Origin: JASHPR01 sp963729365
Lineage (GTDB): Bacteria; Actinomycetota; Actinomycetes; Streptosporangiales; Streptosporangiaceae
Assembly (NCBI GenBank): GCA_963729365.1
Contig: CAVSNQ010000006.1
Span: forward strand, 186,001 to 250,000
Direction of reading: 5' to 3'
DNA: 64,000 nucleotides
The notes beneath the pieces are model-generated. The model saw nothing but the letters and a program-made list of their open reading frames with translations, did no database searches and was not told the origin of the DNA. Both the position numbers and the translations under genes were made by a program. Shown here one piece after another: positions 26,565 to 36,294 of this stretch (positions within the stretch are counted from its first letter, which is position 1; each line of letters begins with the position of its first letter).

Positions 26565-27542
26565 ATGAGAGCTGCGCTCTATGACCGGCACGGGGCGGCC
26601 CGTGAGGTGCTGCGAGTCGAGGACGTGGAGCGGCCGGAGCCCGGGCCCGGGCAGGTGCGGGTCAGGGTGGAGGCCTCCGGCATCAACCCGACCGACTGGA
26701 AGTCCCGCAGCGGTGCGACTCCCCGGCCGATAGACGGCTTCCAGATTCCGCATCACGACGGTGCCGGGGTGATCGACGCCGTTGGTGAGGGCGTGGACCC
26801 GGGGCGCATCGGCCAGCGGGTGTGGCTGTTGCTCGCCGCGGCGGGCAGCCTCTGGGGGACCGCCGCCGAGTGGACCGTCGTCCCGGAGCACAAGGCGGTC
26901 CTGCTGCCGGAGGCCGCGTCGACCGAGCTCGGCGCCAGCCTGGGCGTCCCGGGGGTGACCGCGCACCGGTGCCTGTTCGCCGACGGGCCGGTCGACGGCC
27001 AGACGGTCCTGGTCGCCGGTGGCGCCGGCGCCGTCGGCCACTTCGCCATCGAGCTGGCGAAGCATGCCGGAGCACGCGTGATCAGCACCGTCAGCGGGCC
27101 GCAGAAGGCCGAGCTGGCCGCGAAGGCGGGCGCGGACCTGGTCGTGAACTACCGGGAGCCGGACGCCGCGGAGCAGATCAGGTCCTTCGCGGGCGCCTCG
27201 GGCGTCGACCGCGTGGTCGAGGTGGCCCTCGGCGCGAACCTGGCGCTGGATCTGGCCGTGATCGGCCCCGACGCCCGGATCGTCTGCTACGCCGCTGAAG
27301 CGACCGATCCGGCGTTGCCGGTGCGGGCCTGCATGAACGCGAACCTGGTGCTCAGGTTCGTGCTGCTGTACGGGCTGCCCCCGGAGGCGCTCGATCAGGC
27401 GGCGCGGGACATCACGGCCGCGCTCGCCGACGGCGCGCTGACCGAGCTGCCGGTCACCAGGTTCCCGCTGGACGAGATCGCCGCGGCGCAGGACGCGGTT
27501 GAGCACGGGGCGGTGGGCAAGGTTCTCGTCATCCCGGGCTGA
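26565..27542 (+). CDS. Zinc-independent alcohol dehydrogenase / quinone oxidoreductase
   Basis: MDR-superfamily NADPH oxidoreductase. The GroES-like N-terminus MRAALYDRHGAAREVLRV is followed by EASGINPTDWKSR; the Rossmann motif is VLVAGGAGAVGHFAIELAKH (about 148-167). There are no structural or catalytic zinc Cys residues, as in NADPH:quinone reductases. The second in-frame ATG is chosen because the family begins there and GGAGG lies upstream. Confidence 0.88.
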   Translation: MRAALYDRHGAAREVLRVEDVERPEPGPGQVRVRVEASGINPTDWKSRSGATPRPIDGFQIPHHDGAGVIDAVGEGVDPGRIGQRVWLLLAAAGSLWGTAAEWTVVPEHKAVLLPEAASTELGASLGVPGVTAHRCLFADGPVDGQTVLVAGGAGAVGHFAIELAKHAGARVISTVSGPQKAELAAKAGADLVVNYREPDAAEQIRSFAGASGVDRVVEVALGANLALDLAVIGPDARIVCYAAEATDPALPVRACMNANLVLRFVLLYGLPPEALDQAARDITAALADGALTELPVTRFPLDEIAAAQDAVEHGAVGKVLVIPG

Positions 27543-27694
27543 TCTCTGGTCGGCCGCCCCGCCGGAGCCGAGCGCCCCGGCAGCGCAGCGAGATTGTCCT
27601 GGCCCGTCATGGGAAGCACGGTACGGGGAGCAATGCATATGCCGTGTGGGCAGCGGTTCGGCGCGGCGGGCGCAGGGCGTGATGAGGTGGGATC

Positions 27695-28339
27695 ATGAAG
27701 ATAGTCGTGTTCGGTGCTTCGGGCGCCATCGGCCGGGCAATCACCGCAGAGCTCCTCGAACGCGGGCATAGCGTCACAGCCGCCAGCAGACGCGGCGCGC
27801 CGGTCGAGGGCCTGGTCGTGCAGGCTGTCACGGGCGACGCCAGCGATCCGGTGTCGGTGGCCCGGCTCGCCGCGGGCCAGGACGCGGTCGTGTCGGCGAC
27901 CGGGCCGCGGCGCGGCAATGGTGAGGACCCCGAGGACAGCCTGCTCGGCGCCGCCCGCGGCCTGGCCGAGGGATTGCGCCGCGCGGGCGTGCGCCGCCTC
28001 GTGGTGGTGGGCGGGGCCGGCAGCCTTGAGGTCGCCCCCGGCCAGCGGCTCGTCGATAGCCCTGACTTCCCCTCGGCGTGGAAGTCCACGGCCCTCGCGC
28101 ACGCCAGAACGCTCGACGAGGTGTACCGCGGCATCGATGATCTCGACTGGACCTATGTCAGCCCCGCCGGCGTGATCGGCCCGGGGGAGCGGACCGGGGA
28201 GTTCCGGGTCGGCGGGGATCAGCTACTCGTCGACGATTCCGGCGAGAGCCGGATCAGCATTCCGGACTACGCGATCGCCTTCGCCGACGAACTGGAGGAT
28301 GGCGAGGCGTTTCGCCGCCGGATAACCGTGGCCTACTGA
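27695..28339 (+). CDS. NAD(P)H-binding protein, atypical SDR
   Basis: A 214-aa single-domain protein starting MKIVVFGASGAIGRAITAEL with the NAD(P)-binding motif GASGAIGR of NmrA/YwnB-like atypical short-chain dehydrogenases. VSATGPRRG and VVVGGAGSLEV continue the fold, and WTYVSPAGVIGPGERTG is the usual C-terminal part. Function is unknown; relatives are redox-sensing or flavin-reductase-like. It is monocistronic. Confidence 0.85.
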   Translation: MKIVVFGASGAIGRAITAELLERGHSVTAASRRGAPVEGLVVQAVTGDASDPVSVARLAAGQDAVVSATGPRRGNGEDPEDSLLGAARGLAEGLRRAGVRRLVVVGGAGSLEVAPGQRLVDSPDFPSAWKSTALAHARTLDEVYRGIDDLDWTYVSPAGVIGPGERTGEFRVGGDQLLVDDSGESRISIPDYAIAFADELEDGEAFRRRITVAY

Positions 28340-28389
28340 CCCGGGCGCAGGACCCGGGCGCAGGACTTCCTGGCCACACCGGGCAGGCA

Positions 28390-29688
<1,299 letters not shown>

Positions 29689-29985
29689 CGCACTCCTCCG
29701 GGGATGTGCTCGACGACCCCTTGGGAGTGCGGGCGAGAAGGGAACTCGCGGTACCACCGCACCTTCGCGGCGCCAGACGGGCCGGCGCCGCCTCGTTCAG
29801 GCCCGTTACGGGGGCCCGGCGGGGCATGAGGCATGCCGCTGGCGTGCGACCGCCGTTCCTCCCCGCGCTCGGGAGGGTCTTCGCGTCCGGGGCGCGAGAC
29901 CGCCTTCTCAGCTGCCGGCGGCTCTCTTCACCCGCGTGATCCCGTGCTACTCGTCTCCGTCAACGCGTTAGGCCCAGGATAGCCG
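29689..29985 (-). promoter_or_regulatory. T-box-like leader with predicted Shine-Dalgarno sequestration
   Basis: Read on the minus strand, the leader has GACGAGTA (Stem I GA motif), AGAGAGC with a pairing stem GAGA-CCGCC / GGCGG-TCTC, a GCTGAGAAG distal-loop-like stretch, a GAA-GAC candidate specifier (29882-29877; GAC is an Asp codon), and GGTGGTACCGCG (29758-29747), the T-box sequence itself. Further on, CGCACTCC (29731-29724) is perfectly complementary to GGAGTGCG (29696-29689), which contains part of the ribosome site and abuts the ATG. That points to translational rather than transcriptional control. The T-box bulge UGGU predicts discriminator A, whereas tRNA-Asp normally has G, so the specificity is not certain. 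Confidence 0.7.
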
Positions 29986-30034
29986 CGCCTGGCGGGTGCG
30001 GCGCGGAGCCTTGACCGGTGCATAGCCTGGAGGC

Positions 30035-30721
30035 GTGTACGTGCCGCGCCACTTCGCGCTCACCGATCTCGCCGCGATCGCCGCGTTCGTTGACGCTGCC
30101 GAGGCCGCTGACCTCGTAACGTTCGACGGCAGCAGGCCTGTCGCCACCCTGCTGCCGGTCATCTGGGAACGGCCGCCGGACTTCGCAGGCACCGGAGAGC
30201 ACGGACGGCTGCTCGGTCATGTCGCGGCAGCCAACCCGCAGTGGCAGACGGCCCAGCCTGGCTCGCTCGCCCTGGCCATCGTGCACGGGCCGCAGGCGTA
30301 CATATCGCCGTCCTGGTATGAGAGCAAGGCCCGGCATGGCCGGGTGGTGCCTACCTGGAACTATCAGGCCGTTCACATCACCGGCCGGCTGACCGTCCAC
30401 CGGGACGCCGAGTGGCTGCGCGCGCTGGTGACCCGGCTGACCCGGCGCCACGAGGAGCCGAGTCCCAGGCCCTGGGCGGTGACGGACGCGCCGCCGGAGT
30501 ACATCAACGGCCAGCTGAAGGCGATCGTCGGGATCGAGGTGACGATCACGGACGTCGAGGCCAAGCACAAGCTGAGCCAGAACCGGAGCACGCTTGACCA
30601 AGCGGGCGTGGTCACCGGGCTGCGCGGCGTACCAGGTCCCGGGCCGGACGCGATCGCAGACCAGATGGCCGCCAACATCGAGGCCGCGGGCCAGCCGGGC
30701 CAGCCCGGCGAGTCCGGCTAG
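30035..30721 (+). CDS. PaiB-like FMN-binding negative regulator
   Basis: A 228-aa protein of the PaiB family, with a split-barrel flavin-binding fold. The start MYVPRHFALTDLAAIAAFVD, the ISPSWYESK and VPTWNYQAVHITG motifs and the C-terminal IVGIEVTITDVEAKHKLSQN are all family marks. In Bacillus PaiB is linked to control of sporulation and protease genes; the role here is unknown. The GTG start codes M-Y-V. It is divergent from the T-box/aspS unit. Confidence 0.88.
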   Translation: MYVPRHFALTDLAAIAAFVDAAEAADLVTFDGSRPVATLLPVIWERPPDFAGTGEHGRLLGHVAAANPQWQTAQPGSLALAIVHGPQAYISPSWYESKARHGRVVPTWNYQAVHITGRLTVHRDAEWLRALVTRLTRRHEEPSPRPWAVTDAPPEYINGQLKAIVGIEVTITDVEAKHKLSQNRSTLDQAGVVTGLRGVPGPGPDAIADQMAANIEAAGQPGQPGESG

Positions 30722-30722
30722 C

Positions 30723-31229
30723 TCAGGGAGCGGCTCCGCAGCCGCTGGCGCCCGGCGGCAGCGGCTCGGCGGCCGCCACGATCGCGGCGCTGATCTGAAG
30801 CAGCTGGTCGACCTGCTCGGGCGTGAGCTGATCGATCAAAGAACGCCTGACCTGGTCAACGTGGCCGGGAGCGGCCGCGGCCAGCGCGGCAAAGCCCTCG
30901 TCGGTGAGCTGCGCTATCTGGCCCCGCCGGTCGGTCGGGCAATCGACCCGCTTGACCCAGCCCCGTTCCTCCAGCCGCGCCACGGCGTGTGAAAGCCGGC
31001 TCTTGCTCGACGTGGACGCCTCGGCCAGCTGGGTCATCCGCAGCGCCTGGCCGGGCGCCTCGGACAGGCGGACCAGGATCTCGTAGTAACCGTGCGGAAT
31101 GTCCGCGTCGCGCAGCAGCTGAGCCTCGACAGCACCGAACAAGGCCTGGCAGGCGGTCAGGAACGTCCGCCACGCCAGTTGCTCACCGGCCGTTAGCCAC
31201 CGGGTCTCTTGAGGGGGCTGAGTACGCAT
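30723..31229 (-). CDS. MarR-family transcriptional regulator
   Basis: A 168-aa winged-helix repressor. The DNA-binding part is LRMTQLAEASTSSKSRLSHA (recognition helix) with VDCPTDRRGQIAQLTDEG as the wing. The internal ATG (MRTQPPQETRW) is preferred, since the upstream in-frame extension runs into the divergent promoter. It is divergent from a YceI gene with inverted repeats between them, so YceI and its own gene are likely targets. Its last gene bases lie one base after the convergent PaiB stop. Confidence 0.88.
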   Translation of the reverse strand: MRTQPPQETRWLTAGEQLAWRTFLTACQALFGAVEAQLLRDADIPHGYYEILVRLSEAPGQALRMTQLAEASTSSKSRLSHAVARLEERGWVKRVDCPTDRRGQIAQLTDEGFAALAAAAPGHVDQVRRSLIDQLTPEQVDQLLQISAAIVAAAEPLPPGASGCGAAP

Positions 31230-31250
31230 GTTAGCAGTATACGCGACGAT

Positions 31251-31302
31251 AGTTGAGCGTTTGACAAACTGCCGCGGCGGTGATACCTGTTGAGTATTCA
31301 AC
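31251..31302. promoter_or_regulatory. Promoter and operator candidates between marR and yceI
   Basis: TTGACA (31261-31266) is followed 16 bases later by GATACC as a weak -10 for the YceI gene. GTTGA-GTAT-TCAAC (31289-31302) is a perfect inverted repeat, and a related AGTTGAGCGTTTGACAAACT (31251-31270) overlaps the -35. The two TTGA-containing sites flank the promoter, as expected for a MarR dimer binding twice. Confidence 0.45.
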
Positions 31303-31323
31303 CAACTAGCGCAGGAGTGAGAG

Positions 31324-31887
31324 ATGACCACTTCCACCACGACGACCAGCATTCCGGACTACGTCGCCGGGACCTGGACCATCGACCCGGTGCACTCCGA
31401 GGTCGGCTTCTCGGTCCGGCACATGATGGTCAGCAAGGTCCGCGGCAGGTTCACCACCTTCTCCGGTCAGCTCGTCACCGGCGAAGACCCGCTCAGCTCC
31501 TCAGTGACCGCCGAGATCGACCTGGCCTCGATCACCACCGGCAACGACCAGCGGGATGACCACATCCGGTCGGCCGACTTCTTCGAGGTCGAGACGTACC
31601 CGACGATGACCTACCGCTCGACCGGCGTCCGGCGCGACGGTGAGGACTACGTGCTCGACGGCGAGCTCACGCTCAAGGGCGTGACCAGGTCCGTGCCGCT
31701 GACCCTGGAGCTGAACGGCTTCGGCCCCGACCCGTTCGGCGGCACCCGGGCCGGGTTCACCGCTACCGGCGAGATCAACAGGAAGGACTTCAACGTCAAC
31801 TTCGACGCCCCCATGCAGAACGGCGGCGTCGTGGTCTCGGACAAGATCACCCTCCACCTGGAGATCGAGGCCGTCCTGGCCGCCTGA
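31324..31887 (+). CDS. YceI family protein
   Basis: A 187-aa YceI-fold protein, a lipocalin-like beta-barrel that binds isoprenoid lipids in known members. The core IPDYVAGTWTIDPVHSEVGF, SVRHMMVSKVRGRF, DHIRSADFFEVETYPTM and the C-terminal DFNVNFDAP pattern is clear. There is no signal peptide, so it is cytoplasmic. AGGAG precedes the ATG. Probably repressed by the divergent MarR protein. A perfect 17-bp hairpin follows. Confidence 0.92.
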   Translation: MTTSTTTTSIPDYVAGTWTIDPVHSEVGFSVRHMMVSKVRGRFTTFSGQLVTGEDPLSSSVTAEIDLASITTGNDQRDDHIRSADFFEVETYPTMTYRSTGVRRDGEDYVLDGELTLKGVTRSVPLTLELNGFGPDPFGGTRAGFTATGEINRKDFNVNFDAPMQNGGVVVSDKITLHLEIEAVLAA

Positions 31888-31924
31888 CCCGGCAGTCCGC
31901 CGGACCGCGGCGGAGCACAGCCAC

Positions 31925-31966
31925 ACAACGGGACTTTGATGCGCAGCGGCATCAAAGTCCCGTTGT
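31925..31966 (+). terminator. Perfect 17-bp stem hairpin after yceI
   Basis: ACAACGGGACTTTGATG and CATCAAAGTCCCGTTGT pair over 17 bases without mismatch around an eight-base loop. The stem holds an internal TTT rather than a trailing U-tract. It probably terminates transcription from yceI; such a long perfect arm could also be a dispersed repeat. Confidence 0.7.
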
Positions 31967-32036
31967 CGCTGTTGGCGGGAGTGAGCGCGGCCTGCAGCTG
32001 ATCGCGGTCGCGGCCGGGATGCTGCGGAGGTTGGCC

Positions 32037-33446
32037 ATGGGAGTTGACGCGCGGGGCCTGGCGATGACGGGCTCGGCGGAGGCGGTGGCGGCCTACGACC
32101 GGGCCGTGGACTGCCTGATCCGGTTCCGGCCGGAGGTCGTCGAGGTCGCGGCGGCCGCGGCCGCGGACGATCCCGGCTGCGTTATGGCCAGCGTGTTCGC
32201 CGCCTACCTGGCGTTGATGTCGACCGAGGAAGGCTCGGTAGCCGGGGCACGGGACGTGCTGGACCGCGCGGGGACGCGCGGAAGCTCCGCAGCCGCGCCG
32301 CGAGAGCGCGCTCATCTCGCCGCCGCCCGGCGCTGGGCCGCGGGTGATATGGCCGGAGCCGGGGTGCTCCTCACCGAGATCTCGGTGCGATGGCCCCGCG
32401 ACCTGCCGGCGTTGTTCGTCGGCCATCAGGTCGACTTCTTCACCGGCGACGCGGTCAGTCTCCGCGACCGGATCGGCCGTGCGCTCGGCGCCTGGCATAA
32501 CGACGACGCGCAGGTCGGGTTCGTCCACGGCATGTACGCCTTCGGGCTGGAGGAGTGCAACATGTACGGGCTGTCCGCCGACGTGGGCCAGCGCGCGGTT
32601 GAGCTGAACCCCGACGACGTCTGGGGGATCCACGCCGTCGTGCACACCCACGAGATGCAGGGGCAGATTCCCGAGGGGATCCGCTTCCTGCGGGACCGCC
32701 GGTCGCGCTGGCAGACGGGCAACTTCCTGAACGTGCACAACTCCTGGCACTACGCGCTGTACCTGCTGCAGGGAAACGACGTCGCCGGGGCACTCGCCGT
32801 GTACGACGGCGTGCTGCACCACGCCGGGTCGGAGGATATGGCGCTCGAACTGCTCGACGCCACGGCGCTGCTCTGGCGGCTGCAGCTGGAGGGGATCTCG
32901 GTCGGGGATCGCTGGCCGTCGCTGGCGGAGGCGTGGGCCCGGCTGCTCACGCCCGGCTACTACCCGTTCAACGACATGCACGCGATCATGGCCTTCGTCG
33001 GGGCCGGCGATCTGGCCCGCGCCGATGCGGTCATCACGGCGCTCGAGCGTGTCGTGGCCGAGGGCGACCAGGCCACGACGGGCTGGCAGATGACCTCCGG
33101 CGTGGGCCTGCCGGTGTGCCGCAGCCTCGTTCACTTCGGGCGCGGCAGCTACCAGCGGGTCCTGGACGAGCTGATGCCGATCAGGACCCGGGTGCACGAG
33201 TTCGGCGGCAGCCACGCGCAGCGCGACGCGGTAGAGCGCACCCTGCTCGAGGCGGCCATCCGCGCCTCGCGGACGGATCTCGCGCTCGCGCTGGTCAGCG
33301 AGCGGCTGGCGGTCAGGGAATGCAACACCTACGCGTGGTCCAAGCGCGCCAACCTCCTCGGCGCGGCCAGGGATCAGTCCGGGGCAGCAGCGGCGGCGGC
33401 CCGGGTCAATGACCTCGCCGCGCAGATCCGCGAAGCGGCGCACTGA
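32037..33446 (+). CDS. TTC38-like tetratricopeptide protein
   Basis: A 469-aa helical-repeat protein of the TTC38 family: repeats include VGFVHGMYAFGLEECNMYGL, WGIHAVVHTHEMQGQIPEGI, NFLNVHNSWHYALYLLQGND and a C-terminal WSKRANLLGAARDQSG. TTC38 proteins are widespread but lack a known function; the conserved His and Trp residues suggest a binding groove. The second in-frame ATG is used, with CGGAGG seven bases upstream. It stands alone. Confidence 0.85.
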   Translation: MGVDARGLAMTGSAEAVAAYDRAVDCLIRFRPEVVEVAAAAAADDPGCVMASVFAAYLALMSTEEGSVAGARDVLDRAGTRGSSAAAPRERAHLAAARRWAAGDMAGAGVLLTEISVRWPRDLPALFVGHQVDFFTGDAVSLRDRIGRALGAWHNDDAQVGFVHGMYAFGLEECNMYGLSADVGQRAVELNPDDVWGIHAVVHTHEMQGQIPEGIRFLRDRRSRWQTGNFLNVHNSWHYALYLLQGNDVAGALAVYDGVLHHAGSEDMALELLDATALLWRLQLEGISVGDRWPSLAEAWARLLTPGYYPFNDMHAIMAFVGAGDLARADAVITALERVVAEGDQATTGWQMTSGVGLPVCRSLVHFGRGSYQRVLDELMPIRTRVHEFGGSHAQRDAVERTLLEAAIRASRTDLALALVSERLAVRECNTYAWSKRANLLGAARDQSGAAAAAARVNDLAAQIREAAH

Positions 33447-33711
33447 GCCAGCCACCCAGCCAAGGCCAGCCGTTGGCGCTGGCGGACGCGGGCTTGAAGA
33501 TCGCGTCGGTCTCCAGGAATTGTGCCTCGCCGGTTGCTATGTAACGTGAGAGTGTGCGAGGCAGGATGAGCGCGGCCGACGCTTTGTGTCACGGCCCGGT
33601 TCCGTATAGTGGTCCGGACGAAGGCGTGTTAGGTACTTCATCTGCCCGCAAACGCGTCGATTCTGATGACACCAGCCATTACGGCGCGGGCACGACGGCA
33701 AAGGTGCATAC

Positions 33712-34974
33712 GTGGGCGACGGCGGAACCACTCGCTACCGGGCAGTCTTCACAGACCCCACCGCATGGCGGATCTGGACCGCGGCCACGATCTCCTACCT
33801 CGGTGACTTCGTCGGGTTAGGCGCCCTGCTGCTGGCCGGCTACGCCCGCTCCGGCGGCCATCCGCTGGGATCGGCCGCGGTCTTCGGGATACAGGCGGTG
33901 CCCGCGTTCGCGGTCTCGGCAGGCATCGGGCCCTGGCTGGACCGGATCCCGCGCCGCTCGGGCCTGATAACGCTGAGTTTGATAGGCGGCGCCGCGGTGT
34001 CGCTGCCGATCATCGCATCCGGGCTGTGGGCCGTGCTCGTCGCGGCGGGCGTCATCGGCGCGATCAGGACCGCTCTCAACCCGATCAGGACCGGAGCCAT
34101 GGCCGACGGCGTGCCGCGAGACGTCCGGGGACGTCTCGTCGCTCTGGTGACCACCTCCAACCAGGTGTCCGAGGTCGTCGGCTACGTCGCCGGGTCGGCG
34201 GTGGCCATCGCTATCGGCACCGGGCCCGCGCTGGCCGCCGACGCCGCCACGTTCGTCATCGCCGCTGCGCTGCTCGCTGGGCTCAGGCTGCCTCCGATGT
34301 CTCCGTCCCGTCAGCGCGCCTCTATGACGACCGGGATCCGCACGATCTTCGCCGACCGGACGCTGGCCCTCCTCGTGCCTGTCGCATGGATCGGGCTCTC
34401 ACTCGGCGCCGTGCCGCAGTCCCTGGCGACGGCGGCGCTGAGCAAGACCGACCGCGGCTGGGTGCCTGCGGCGCTGGCCGCGATGGCGGCTGGGCTGGCC
34501 GTCGCGGCCACGGTGGTCGGCGGGACGAGGCTGAGTGAGCGGGTGCTCGGCCAGTTCTGGTACATCACCGTGTGCGGGATCGCGTTCCTGCTGACCGCCG
34601 TCGGACTGCACATCGACCCGCTACTGGTGGTCGCGGGAAACTTTGCCATCGGCCTCGCCACCGCCTGGACGGTGGCGGCCCAGACAACCTTCATCCACGT
34701 CATACCGGCCCAGCGGATGGCTCATGTCAGCAGCACGATGATCGGGAGCCTGATCGTGCTCGAGGGCGCGGGAGCAGTCGCTTTCGGCGCGCTGGCCGGA
34801 GCGTTCGGGGTACCGGCCGCATACTTGTGTGCCGGCGTGATGCTGACGGCATCTGGCCTGGCTGCGGTCGGCTACGGACGGGCTCACCCTCAGGCCCTTG
34901 ACCTCAGCCGCCCTCAGGCCGCTGTGCCGAGGTCAGAGGGTTCCGACCGGTCCGCTCAGGACGCGGACCGGTGA
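33712..34974 (+). CDS. MFS transporter
   Basis: A 420-aa major facilitator protein with about eleven or twelve hydrophobic helices; DRIPRRSGLITLSLIGG is the loop 2-3 motif (D-R-x-x-R-R). The Arg/Asp pattern resembles MFS_3/EntS-like exporters. The substrate is unknown. The GTG start (MGDGGTTRYRAVFTDPTAWR) follows a 265-bp gap that holds a TATAGT -10-like hexamer at 33605 and nothing else recognisable. It shares no operon with its neighbours. Confidence 0.85.
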   Translation: MGDGGTTRYRAVFTDPTAWRIWTAATISYLGDFVGLGALLLAGYARSGGHPLGSAAVFGIQAVPAFAVSAGIGPWLDRIPRRSGLITLSLIGGAAVSLPIIASGLWAVLVAAGVIGAIRTALNPIRTGAMADGVPRDVRGRLVALVTTSNQVSEVVGYVAGSAVAIAIGTGPALAADAATFVIAAALLAGLRLPPMSPSRQRASMTTGIRTIFADRTLALLVPVAWIGLSLGAVPQSLATAALSKTDRGWVPAALAAMAAGLAVAATVVGGTRLSERVLGQFWYITVCGIAFLLTAVGLHIDPLLVVAGNFAIGLATAWTVAAQTTFIHVIPAQRMAHVSSTMIGSLIVLEGAGAVAFGALAGAFGVPAAYLCAGVMLTASGLAAVGYGRAHPQALDLSRPQAAVPRSEGSDRSAQDADR

Positions 34975-35071
34975 CGGCCCGCACTAGGTGACGGCGGGTC
35001 GCTGAGCGACCGGGCGGCCCGGGCCGTCGCGCCCCGCCCCGCCGCGCCGGTTAAGCGCCAATCGGATGCTA

Positions 35072-35088
35072 TTGCAAGTAAGTTGCAG
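35072..35088 (+). promoter_or_regulatory. Nur-type nickel-responsive operator
   Basis: TTGCAA-GTAAG-TTGCAG matches the Streptomyces Nur box tTGCaa-N5-ttGCAA at all but the last base. It overlaps the probable -35 region and lies 48 bases before the nickel/cobalt permease start, the expected target of a nickel-uptake repressor. Confidence 0.65.
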
Positions 35089-35136
35089 TAGTTTCTAAAC
35101 TGATCGCAGCCGAGCCGACCCAGGGAGGTGCCCCCG

Positions 35137-36243
35137 ATGGCCGATCCGCGGGCCCGCATCGCGAGGATCCGCGCCGGCCTGACTCCCCGCGAGTGGGCCA
35201 GGGCCGGGGGGATGGGCCTGGCGATCGTGGGCCTCAACGTGCTCGGGTGGGGGATGCTGGCCGCCGCCATCGGCGGTCATTACCACATCAACAAGACCGA
35301 GATCTTCGGCGCTGGCACCGGGATCCTGGCCTACACCCTGGGCCTGCGGCACGCGTTCGACGCCGACCACATCGCCGCGATCGACAACACGACCCGCAAG
35401 CTGGTGAACGAGGGCAAGCGGCCGCTGTCGGTCGGGTTCTTCTTCTCGCTGGGTCATTCCAGCGTGGTTTTCGTGCTCGCGGTGCTGCTGAACTTCGGCA
35501 TCCGCGGCCTGGACGACCAGGTGAAGAACTCGAGCTCGCACCTGCAGTACACGGCCAACATCGTCGGCACGCTGGTGTCCGGGGTGTTCCTGTTCCTGAT
35601 CGCCGCGCTGAACATCATCATCCTGGCCAGCATCCTCAAGATGTTCCGCGAGATGCGCTCGGGCCGGTACAACGACGAGGAACTGGAGGCTCAGCTAGCG
35701 CACCGCGGCCTGATGAACCGGTTCCTCGGGCGTTTCTACCGCAACGTTGACGTCCCGTGGAAGATGTATCCGGTCGGGTTCCTCTTCGGCCTGGGTTTTG
35801 ACACCGCCACCGAGGTGGCGCTGCTCGTGCTGGCGGGCAGCGCGGTCGTCGGCGGCCTGCCGTTCTACGCCGTGCTGTCGCTGCCGATCTTGTTCGCCGC
35901 CGGGATGAGCCTGTTCGACACCGCCGACGGCTGCTTCATGAACTTCGCCTACGACTGGGCGTTCGCCCGGCCGATCCGCAAGGTTTACTACAACCTGACG
36001 ATCACCGGCCTGTCGGTCTTCGTGGCTTTCTTCGTCGGCGCGGTCGAGGTGCTCGGCCTGCTCGCCCAGGACGGCAATCTCAGCGGCTCCGGCTGGGCGT
36101 GGCTGGCGAACTTCAACATCAACACGGCCGGGTTCGTGATCGTGGGCGTCTTCGTCCTGACCTGGATCGTGGCCCTCTCGATCTGGCGCTTCGCCAAGAT
36201 CGAGCAGAAGTGGGACACAGCGAACGCAACCCCGCAGGAGTAG
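35137..36243 (+). CDS. NiCoT-family nickel/cobalt permease
   Basis: High-affinity Ni(II)/Co(II) importer with eight predicted helices. The signature RHAFDADHIAAIDN of TM II is at residues 71-84, followed by LGHSSVVF in TM III and LFGLGFDTATEVALLVL, the other metal-path motifs. At 368 aa it has the HoxN/NixA length. GGGAGG lies eight bases before the ATG. Nickel would serve urease, Ni-SOD or hydrogenase, none of which is in this window. Regulation by Nur is suggested by the operator just upstream. Confidence 0.94.
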   Translation: MADPRARIARIRAGLTPREWARAGGMGLAIVGLNVLGWGMLAAAIGGHYHINKTEIFGAGTGILAYTLGLRHAFDADHIAAIDNTTRKLVNEGKRPLSVGFFFSLGHSSVVFVLAVLLNFGIRGLDDQVKNSSSHLQYTANIVGTLVSGVFLFLIAALNIIILASILKMFREMRSGRYNDEELEAQLAHRGLMNRFLGRFYRNVDVPWKMYPVGFLFGLGFDTATEVALLVLAGSAVVGGLPFYAVLSLPILFAAGMSLFDTADGCFMNFAYDWAFARPIRKVYYNLTITGLSVFVAFFVGAVEVLGLLAQDGNLSGSGWAWLANFNINTAGFVIVGVFVLTWIVALSIWRFAKIEQKWDTANATPQE

Positions 36244-36294
36244 TGCAGCGGTAGCAAGGCGAGAGCAGTAGCAAGGCGAGAGGAGAAACGGGCG

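Noticed and set aside
31647..33455. A 602-codon frame antisense to yceI and the TTC38-like gene
   Set aside because: Spans two unrelated genes and the hairpin between them, which a real gene would not.
36249..36280. 15-bp direct repeat gtagcaaggcgagag before the methyltransferase
   Set aside because: Two short copies near the ribosome site, with no palindrome or other sign of function; likely slippage.
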